From positions 1 to 11,872 of the forward strand of contig JAHISH010000252.1 in NCBI GenBank assembly GCA_018818365.1: a DNA stretch of 11,872 bases, given 5' to 3'. This DNA is from Candidatus Omnitrophota bacterium. Lineage in GTDB: Bacteria > Omnitrophota > Gorgyraeia > Gygaellales > Profunditerraquicolaceae. Every line of letters begins with the position of its first letter. Within the stretch, counting starts at the first letter, position 1. The position numbers and the translations under genes were made by a program. Below are positions 9,501 to 11,872 of the stretch, one piece after another. A model generated the notes under the pieces. It had not been told where the DNA came from. It made no database searches and worked only from the letters and a program-made list of their open reading frames with translations.

Positions 9501-11872
9501 ATGCGCCGCTCGTTAAATTCCTACAAAGAGTAGAGATCTGGGACAATTCCAAAGCCAATAAACTCAGCGAGAAAGGCCTCGGCGGGATGCTCCCTCCGAC
9601 AGGAGCTGAATTTATGGGGACTTTAACTGTTTCCCCTGATCCTCCTGCGTGGGGGTCCGCGCTCAATGTGAATTTCGCTTCCACGGACACGCAAACCAAC
9701 CAGCCCTATATCAGGTTCTTTTATACTGATGGAAGCCAGGACTTCAGGCTCATGTCCGGTTCTGACAAAAATTTCTCTTACTACTATTCTGGCTTAAACA
9801 AGTCACTGCAACGGATAGAAATCTGGGATTCTACACAGACCAAGAAAAAAGAAAGATCATTTACCATACAGACCGGTATAAGCGAAGGCCAAATATCTGT
9901 TTCACCTGATCCGCCGGTACTCGCTACAATCTTGAATGTCAACTTTCTGGCGGATTGGCCTCAAGACATAACCCCCTATGTCAGGTTCTTCTATGAGGAC
10001 GGTTCTCAGAAAGATGAATTGATGTCCGGCCAGGCTGGCGGTACTACGTTCACCTATAGCCATACAGCCTTGAATAAAAATGTGCAAAAAATAGAAGTCT
10101 GGGATCATGGAAGAACGAATCGATTAGGGGAAAAAGCATTTGGCACCGTTGTTGCGGGCTGCCCGGAATATATTCTCGAAGTAAGGCCCTATCGCCCGAG
10201 CATCGGCCTGACTATGACTATCGTGGTTGACCTTCCTCTTAATATACCGCCGCTTTCCAGCCGCCCGGTTGCAAAAATAAATTATGAAGGAGGCCCTACG
10301 GAAACAATCAATCTTCCCAACGGAATGCTTCCCGGCTGGCATTTCGAAGGTTCCACGATTATGCAAAAAAAGATCACCAGCATTGATATCGACATACCGG
10401 GCGTATGTATCAAGAACCACCCTGCGCCAGAGCTCTCAGACTGGCCTACTCCGATTGTCCAAGACCCTAACCCGTATCCTCTTACGCCCGGCATTACCAC
10501 GTACTTCCCGATAAGCTTTCCTTCTATGGTACCGGCCAAGCCGGTGGTCAACGCAATCTTCTCCGATAACACGCTTGAAGAGCTCGAGGTAACCGGTACC
10601 GTTCCGGGACAATCTTTTAGCGCAAGGCTTGAAAGTGATAAGTTTAAATATACCACGAAACTAAAGATAGAGGTTTTCGACGATGAATACCAATTCCTCA
10701 ACATCAGGGAATTTTCACTCTCAAATGAATATCCTACCGGGATTCTGGATGAAGATACCGGCATCTGCAGCGAAAGGCGAATTCGTTGGAACACGGTCAG
10801 CAATGCCGCCGGATACGATATCTATTGCGGCCTGAGCAACCCGCCCTCTACGCTTTGGAAGGAAGTAATCGGTAATATCAACAGCGAGATAATTACCGGA
10901 CTCACCTGCGGGCAACGATACTATTACCGGGTGACCGTGCACGGAGCAACTTCCTATGAAAAGGTCTCCTATTTTACCGCCGGCGGGGCAAGCAGCACGC
11001 TTGAGATACTTAATATCCCCACAATTCCCAATGGATGGGGAGATGTTACGTTTGAAGACACCAATCCCGGAGCGACCACGAATTCTATCACTTTCGGCGT
11101 CAAAAACAATGGTATCGCAAGTATCACCTTAAGGAAAAAATCAGGAACAGGGACACTGAGCAAAGTCAACGATTTCACAAAGACCATCTCCTCTTCATAC
11201 GTAAGTGCGCCGGAGAGTATCACTATTATGGCGGGAAACAGTGCCACCGAATCCATCTACATCTCTATCCCCGGCGACGCGGCAACCGGTGATTATCAAA
11301 CACTCTCCCCGCCTTTGGTCTACTATGAAGATATCAATCATAACGGCACACAAGATGTCGGTGAATCGGACGCGCTCTTCTTGCTATTAAGTGTCTATGT
11401 GGGGACTTTTATAGAAGGAATTGGCATTGCCGAAGAAGGAGTCGATTTCGGTTCGGTAAGTGCCGGCTCCAGTTCCAGCAACATTACTCTTCACGTATCC
11501 AATTCGATCACTTCTAATTTGTTGTATATTAAAGTAGATCTGCCTACGATGTATAGGGAAGGCGGCGGGGCAACTATTAGTTCTTCAGCGATTACCTTTA
11601 GCCTTAATTCTTCATATACCGGAGTGTTAGGAGTCGGAGAAACAGCTCTTTCTACGGTAAGTATTGCCATACCTGAAGGACAGACCACAGGAACCTACTA
11701 TGGAACTCCCTTGAGGATTTATAATGACATTGATAACGACAATACTTTTGATGATGGGGCCGAACCCTATGAATATTTGAGTTTGATGGTAGTAGTAGGA
11801 GAATCAGGGCTATCTTCTACCGTCACTGACCTTACTGCGACTAATCGCGGTACCGGCGGAGCCGTGGATCTA
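479..11872 (+). CDS. Giant secreted FecR/Ig-like/FnIII multidomain protein (3' partial)
   Basis: One uninterrupted frame of 3,798 codons that is still open at the right edge; the true length is unknown. Order of parts: signal peptide (1-32), FecR-like domain (53-170), six helical repeats (about 233-620), bacterial Ig-like repeats (625-1467), G..PG..F-type beta repeats (1468-2477, with one Ig-like unit at 1680-1777), FnIII (2478-2565 and 2566-2662), further beta repeats including five with E-I-W-D (2663-3417), FnIII (3418-3503), two Asp/Asn-loop beta domains (3505-3777) and the start of another FnIII (3781 onward). I see no catalytic motif. Such architecture is typical of exported adhesins or surface fibres; this role is inferred. 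The ATG at 479 is preceded by a weak GAAAAGA (464-470); the ATG at 485 is an alternative and hardly alters the signal peptide. No frameshift or internal stop was met in full translation. It follows the HTH gene by 34 bp and is probably in its operon. Lacking a C-terminus, its anchor or secretion route cannot be named. Confidence 0.95.
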   Translation, partial: MPMYKRIYAVCLRLLLTFLLVVNTIPPTPLFAQEQKALKNKRLEKNQSFKPFVEVISVQGAAQVQKAQSSDWVAADKGTQLYSQDKIRTLIDSLAQLQYPDASTLSLRENSLLTIQDISRDPKTKLIKRELKLDVGGMKYKVSRLREKGSEFKMRTSTAIVGVTGTEGTILTEGDDKPTTNILTEGNTYNTDEDGKNGRPLNPGNGWSINNDAQSDKYMLGEDDKNENSFLPMDKATLTRFNDFMTKLNEKMNQGYAMQPVSSLVAQLNDAFMRKDAVTVNTLLDQIEELLGGLVRPTDEEAQRVNELLQKIITEIETMATEGYDLTQVDPLLYKAQELYQSGNYSEAETIATQIFSMLPNLEKKESDFEVRLKEFMAELNEKSKEGYMVDEIAEMVKRSAIAYASGRRGQAEELLAQARKMLVTTKRAIPEELLKAFEEIKTQVANKKKEGFQVTILEGLITQAEKARAENEYLSFNARIIQLKGLLAQELEKIMPDDLRLALNAFEDLLKKKQDAGFDTTSLQTIAVTIYAAKDKGNFTALRNALAQAQNLLAQLSMPQPLRNHFQAVKDDVQKKKDEGYEVTELENLLLQIQASLDKGALNDARLLLTRADELLEALTDTQPPTLQVNIVFSDDGLTVRVLGIAHDNIGIAWISVNGDLVSANDAGNFTKELLWNSALREVRVETQDINNNLAPEVIIPLPADKLKSPAAGDNAVPVLNAEDIRLTYIMPDQLKIDGTTEPGVIVDINARAVYTNSAGAFSTQLHVTQELFTRGLRIVAKNEQGNSSVPLDIPFEDKWPPLISEVRIKILDTIPPVLTVDPLEYAKQEITIRGSCHDVANIVIEGTIEDLGTGMNEVTLNGIATPLEDGSFKTTLALTPELTQIQISAADAAGNTVTDQVTVDAPPVRATVYINDEEIPLGSNGAFTATLIALAQLHQVVVRAKDTHGNEATPVQLVVADVVPPLLFVGDLSYRTDSVELSGTTEPYARVSDTSAQLFTQPVSADERGIFKTTFPRPASIITATLKSEDASGNTSETVSLTVEPLEDSKPPFLTVANLDYSGNTVIVSGKAEDDSGAPTVSINGRRVELIDGIFREEFQLSEDLVKFEIVARDASGKSTTVVRVVADTINPEIILESLEYEDGYCLVKGSATDNIGLKEVYCNDTPIEIPLPEGGTFQYRLLLSAQTKEVTVSAVDLYGNYAESSPLPIQLPADSTAPAITLNELSYRGSTVIVSGTATDNIGIQSVTINTIPVNVYEDGSFQIEIPIEVGTPIVVLNDATYENGLLTVSGRANLGAQSPSSITAQAEDLSGNMSQPVEREIAPIELQDLKILVNDERVDLEEGAFSATLPLERAMADITVLATDPLGNASAESTLALERIPPIVTTEELRYGESQVTISGSATDTGSGVAEVLVNGTPAEVENDGTFSYTATIAESTINVVAIDRLGNMASAPPITIELPDKNPPLFVLKVNPLPAIIGKNVFITIDALDSKTRLPEILPVAPEVKVTLPSGESKVLAVNGAGASFDTLLDTTGSTPGTVTIEVKGKDQAGNTGDTTEGTASFILADTDMTSPSLRISVIPPAPVEAGSTITIQVTSSKTLKTLPKAEIRLPGDATFELPLEGSISGTTFTKNFLLPTDVLPGEAAISAADAVDASGNPQAQKEEFKFLITAAAADEARFAIRLDSPQISAQKISARGRTAAGAMVHINVGPIPLTVPADENGKFTFTRELTAEDIETLSRAATNGFIHFSCYASNYAGLKSETISLLLPLPTLAAAQAQGNLVVEIQPENLPQGKAATIRITSRSNLTQPPRAVIKFSDGSIEPLVVRGAKTEFTAVYTSTTATRPGPAIIEARAETSFSTRSFAIVPAMGTGAGLYMVSATPDPGIIGQEIECTVRAQRSLTQTPRLSIRLPNGRIEQISLSGQDTTFKGKYLCPATMPAGPAELIINDGEFRRPYGIAPAFAGRAGLAPGNFIITTNPSPLSVGSAATVLLKSAEPLNFLPKIDVRLPNGRFISTPLAGATPGNEFRGSLNLPADAPSGPAAIIAKNEQGQILAEVTTTIVPNYQLEAAGGIEVFMLPFNAMAGQQVTINVNAKRRPFAMIPQAKMTFGNGLVLPVRLEGTLPSPTLQGRVLIPQGALPGQISITVVDDTGKTIGVGMGTIGGGTGLQAGDIRIQVLPPFIMPGSTMEVLIHSDAPLLKLPKVILEIPDKGPRDLRVEGPVPGNRFRAITPFPGDARVRGSKILVRFDPGDGEKTRTIDLEGAGADELPEFRPPQLTPPIPIPGQPLVLTLFAPKTSDFIPKVRVNYINGSTAQIPMSGPIPGDTFSGTLASVLMPIKTLDVIDPEDNNILITLPIEIFSGTGSGVLAPPRVEILPPPPLMPPVMAKLKIDFPMPVPALPRVLFQFPDGKNIPVFINGAVPGVHFEGVFSIPSDAANGQANLQIFVNEQMIPNLGMPPITIGYGASATSGDLLQMQGFSSGCAELSLSWYVLPNAATHRITYQAPGVAPQTINLARLGRHVLTALTTGLNYDITLSARDSRGIEIARSQRTLYVPACGSAEEGTSGFPLRVSSSGPTSLQINWDPQQNAKSYEVYYALGSDPESRAPVILGNQAAYLLSDLSSGTYTILVKAVLSTQEKIASRREIVTLGSTNTRFPPPPVSFSPNPPIVGKPLTIQFMVPMVVPMPPKVGVRYETRGEEFPTVKGATPGSSFSAQIASVKEKIYAINFYDPTRGDLIHSFPVGAGASGPGSGTITNTPENPVLGQALSISFQTTAPQVFSPYARFIFTAGPPEDVLMYGPPMGTKFTYTYNTLTKSVQRIEIWDNTKANKIAEKPFSVTGTSPSGSGCWSLSASPALQIATPSTITLRNTCNQSVNQTPYIRIYFSNGNMREFSTSGTTPGATFTLALSAQDTATSVQKIEAWDNTKTIKLAELSVAVFSGGGLYPPPVLTPDPPVPNTSGVITFPVNLAQAPFVRLIFSDGTQTESLMSGSSGSFTYTYAPLVKFLQRVEIWDNSKANKLSEKGLGGMLPPTGAEFMGTLTVSPDPPAWGSALNVNFASTDTQTNQPYIRFFYTDGSQDFRLMSGSDKNFSYYYSGLNKSLQRIEIWDSTQTKKKERSFTIQTGISEGQISVSPDPPVLATILNVNFLADWPQDITPYVRFFYEDGSQKDELMSGQAGGTTFTYSHTALNKNVQKIEVWDHGRTNRLGEKAFGTVVAGCPEYILEVRPYRPSIGLTMTIVVDLPLNIPPLSSRPVAKINYEGGPTETINLPNGMLPGWHFEGSTIMQKKITSIDIDIPGVCIKNHPAPELSDWPTPIVQDPNPYPLTPGITTYFPISFPSMVPAKPVVNAIFSDNTLEELEVTGTVPGQSFSARLESDKFKYTTKLKIEVFDDEYQFLNIREFSLSNEYPTGILDEDTGICSERRIRWNTVSNAAGYDIYCGLSNPPSTLWKEVIGNINSEIITGLTCGQRYYYRVTVHGATSYEKVSYFTAGGASSTLEILNIPTIPNGWGDVTFEDTNPGATTNSITFGVKNNGIASITLRKKSGTGTLSKVNDFTKTISSSYVSAPESITIMAGNSATESIYISIPGDAATGDYQTLSPPLVYYEDINHNGTQDVGESDALFLLLSVYVGTFIEGIGIAEEGVDFGSVSAGSSSSNITLHVSNSITSNLLYIKVDLPTMYREGGGATISSSAITFSLNSSYTGVLGVGETALSTVSIAIPEGQTTGTYYGTPLRIYNDIDNDNTFDDGAEPYEYLSLMVVVGESGLSSTVTDLTATNRGTGGAVDL
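635..988 (+). other. FecR-like domain (residues 53-170)
   Basis: The segment V-E-V-I-S-V-Q-G-A-A-Q-V (53-64), W72, G-T-Q-L (78-81), D-K-I-R-T (85-89) and the closing T-S-T-A-I-V-G-V-T-G-T-E-G (156-168) match the pattern of FecR-family domains, whose end usually reads T-P-T-A-x-x-G-V-R-G-T-E-F. Classical FecR is a periplasmic sensor acting on an ECF sigma factor. Here the domain directly follows a cleavable signal peptide, there is no cytoplasmic anti-sigma part, and no sigma factor is visible nearby. It is therefore more likely a structural or ligand-binding module, as in other large exported proteins carrying this domain. Confidence 0.8.
1175..2338 (+). repeat. Six helical GY/GF repeats of about 65 residues (protein level)
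   Basis: Residues 233-620 are almost entirely helical in composition (E, K, A, L, Q rich, few prolines or glycines). A Gly-Tyr/Phe pair recurs with G at residues 255, 323, 387, 452, 518 and 581, spacings 68, 64, 65, 66 and 63. After each pair comes a leucine-rich helix, then a turn often containing G or N, then a second helix with A..LL..A..LL. The unit resembles a long TPR-like hairpin; L-Y-Q-S-G-N-Y-S-E-A (about 341-350) is close to a TPR signature. The copies are diverged at DNA level. It may act as a rigid stalk or protein-binding solenoid between FecR and the Ig-like array. Confidence 0.75.
2351..4879 (+). repeat. Array of bacterial Ig-like repeats (protein level)
   Basis: Residues 625-1467 are a string of about nine beta-sandwich repeats, most about 80-100 residues, each opening with a proline step (PP or AP, for example at residues 625, 817, 966, 1053, 1134, 1221, 1385 and 1468). 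A shared motif is L-x-Y-x(4)-V-x-V-S-G-x-A-x-D, seen as L-D-Y-S-G-N-T-V-I-V-S-G, L-S-Y-R-G-S-T-V-I-V-S-G and L-R-Y-G-E-S-Q-V-T-I-S-G. Each ends with A-x-D-x-x-G-N. This matches bacterial Ig-like domains of the glucodextranase-B/Big type found in extracellular proteins. Two units carry an extra half domain (about 3203-3367 and 4469-4630). Likely role: spacer or adhesive arm. Confidence 0.8.
4880..5506 (+). repeat. First two units of the G..PG..F beta-repeat family (protein level)
   Basis: Units at 4880-5197 and 5198-5506 (residues about 1468-1676) share a start P-x-x-x-x-G-x-x-x-x-I-x-I, a middle strand with P-x-x-x-V-x-L-P-x-G/D, then a hydrophobic-x-G step followed by F, and a last strand G-x-x-x-I-x-x-x-D. 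The first still ends in D-Q-A-G-N like the preceding Ig-like units, so it is transitional. I cannot assign a named family. Confidence 0.6.
5516..5809 (+). other. Isolated Ig-like unit inside the beta-repeat array
   Basis: Residues about 1680-1777 return to the earlier type: R-L-D-S-P-Q-I-S at the start, I-S-A-R-G-R-T-A-A-G-A as the V-x-G-x-A strand, D-E-N-G-K-F-T-F-T as the mid loop and Y-A-S-N-Y-A-G at the end. It separates the two transitional units from the main run of G..PG..F repeats. Confidence 0.55.
5831..7900 (+). repeat. Seven further G..PG..F beta repeats (protein level)
   Basis: Units begin near 5831, 6125, 6407, 6713, 7007, 7301 and 7604, each about 95-100 residues. The clearest consensus is P-x-P-x-x-x-G-x-x-x-x-V at the start, then P-x-x-x-V-x-L-P-N-G (I-R-L-P-N-G-R, V-R-L-P-N-G-R, Q-F-P-D-G-K), then L-x-G-x-x-P-G-x-x-F-x-G and a last strand with A-x-x-G-x-A-x-I. 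Units are linked by glycine/alanine-rich or proline-rich segments, including P-P-P-P at residues 2383-2386. Composition (alternating hydrophobic strands, no cysteine pairs in most units) points to extracellular beta-sandwich domains. The family is not one I recognise by name. Confidence 0.7.
7910..8464 (+). other. Two fibronectin type III domains
   Basis: The first (residues about 2478-2565) has L-S-L-S-W-Y-V-L-P-N-A and L-N-Y-D-I-T-L-S-A-R-D; the second (about 2566-2662) has S-L-Q-I-N-W-D-P and K-S-Y-E-V-Y-Y, followed by G-T-Y-T-I-L-V-K-A. These are the B-strand tryptophan and the F-strand tyrosine patterns of FnIII. Cysteines 2489 and 2564 bracket the first domain and may form a disulfide. 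The proline run P-P-P-P at residues 2664-2667 starts the next repeat. Confidence 0.8.
8465..10729 (+). repeat. Beta-repeat array with five E-I-W-D units (protein level)
   Basis: Eight units begin near 8465, 8759, 9044, 9332, 9617, 9887, 10157 and 10414. Units two to six end in a conserved strand Q-R-I-E-I-W-D-N-x-K-A-N-K; the tryptophans are residues 2831, 2931, 3021, 3116 and 3208, spaced 100, 90, 95 and 92. They also share S-P-D-P-P at the start, Y-I-R-F-F-Y-x-D-G-S in the middle and L-M-S-G followed by F-x-Y-x-Y. The first unit and the last two keep the G..PG..F pattern of the earlier array, so all appear to be one superfamily. Cysteine pairs occur in the third (2856, 2879) and seventh (3228, 3310) units. 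Confidence 0.75.
10730..10987 (+). other. Fibronectin type III domain
   Basis: Residues about 3418-3503. R-R-I-R-W-N-T-V-S-N-A-A-G-Y-D-I-Y carries the B-strand tryptophan and C-strand tyrosine pattern, and L-T-C-G-Q-R-Y-Y-Y-R-V-T-V gives the F strand. Three cysteines (3430, 3450, 3477) lie inside the domain, more than usual for FnIII. Confidence 0.8.
10991..11809 (+). repeat. Two beta domains with calcium-loop-like motifs (protein level)
   Basis: The two copies (residues about 3505-3645 and 3646-3777) each have N-terminal strands with T-F-G-V-K-N-N or I-T-L-H-V-S-N, a strand I-x-I-P-x-G followed by G-x-Y, and then an acidic loop. Loop one is D3618-I-N-H-N-G-T-Q-D3626-V-G-E; loop two is D3750-I-D-N-D-N-T-F-D3758-D-G-A-E. 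Both place oxygen side chains at positions 1, 3, 5 and 9, as in EF-hand-like calcium loops. Calcium binding would stiffen the chain; this is inferred from spacing only. Confidence 0.65.
11819..11872 (+). other. Start of a fourth FnIII domain, cut by the window edge
   Basis: The last 18 residues (3781 onward) read T-V-T-D-L-T-A-T-N and later G-G-A-V-D-L. This is the usual A strand and start of the B strand of bacterial FnIII domains, which normally continues with x-W. The domain and the rest of the protein continue beyond the window. Confidence 0.55.

Noticed and set aside
1175..10729. CRISPR array or satellite DNA behind the periodic structure
   Set aside because: The periodicity is at protein level; DNA copies are strongly diverged and in frame, with no identical repeats separated by spacers.

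Overview
The window is almost entirely one enormous reading frame. From the ATG at 479 the + strand stays open for 3,798 codons and runs off the right edge without a stop, so at least 96% of the window encodes the N-terminal part of a single secreted, multidomain protein (more than about 400 kDa by simple estimate). A small excisionase/MerR-like helix-turn-helix gene (226-444) lies 34 bp upstream on the same strand. At the left edge a well-formed minus-strand promoter and Shine-Dalgarno mark the start of a divergent gene whose coding region lies outside the window.

Layout: 1-48 divergent minus-strand promoter with a palindrome over its -10 box; 49-166 non-coding, with a short tandem repeat at 119-137; 167-194 + strand promoter; 226-444 HTH gene; 479-574 signal peptide of the giant protein; 635-988 FecR-like domain; about 1175-2338 six helical repeats of about 65 residues; 2351-4879 a block of bacterial Ig-like repeats; 4880-7909 a second family of beta-type repeats carrying a G...G..PG..F motif, interrupted by one Ig-like unit; 7910-8464 two fibronectin type III (FnIII) domains; 8465-10729 more repeats of the second family, including five with a conserved E-I-W-D motif; 10730-10987 another FnIII; 10991-11809 two beta domains, each with a calcium-loop-like Asp/Asn motif; 11819-11872 the probable start of a fourth FnIII.

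Organism: nothing gives a direct taxonomic label. A Gram-negative-type export signal, moderate G+C, AGGAG-type ribosome binding sites, and a very large FecR plus Ig/FnIII protein next to an excisionase-like HTH gene fit uncultivated bacteria of the Omnitrophota, Elusimicrobiota or Desantisbacteria kind. I lean towards Omnitrophota; this is inference from general knowledge of such genomes.

How the genes may work together: the HTH protein and the giant protein are probably co-transcribed from the promoter at 167-194, so the HTH protein may regulate its own operon and possibly the divergent gene. The giant protein is probably exported and forms a long fibre or adhesin-like surface structure. FecR, a helical stalk and a long chain of beta-sandwich domains are visible; no enzymatic domain is. 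The C-terminal anchoring or secretion module lies beyond the window, so its final location is unknown.
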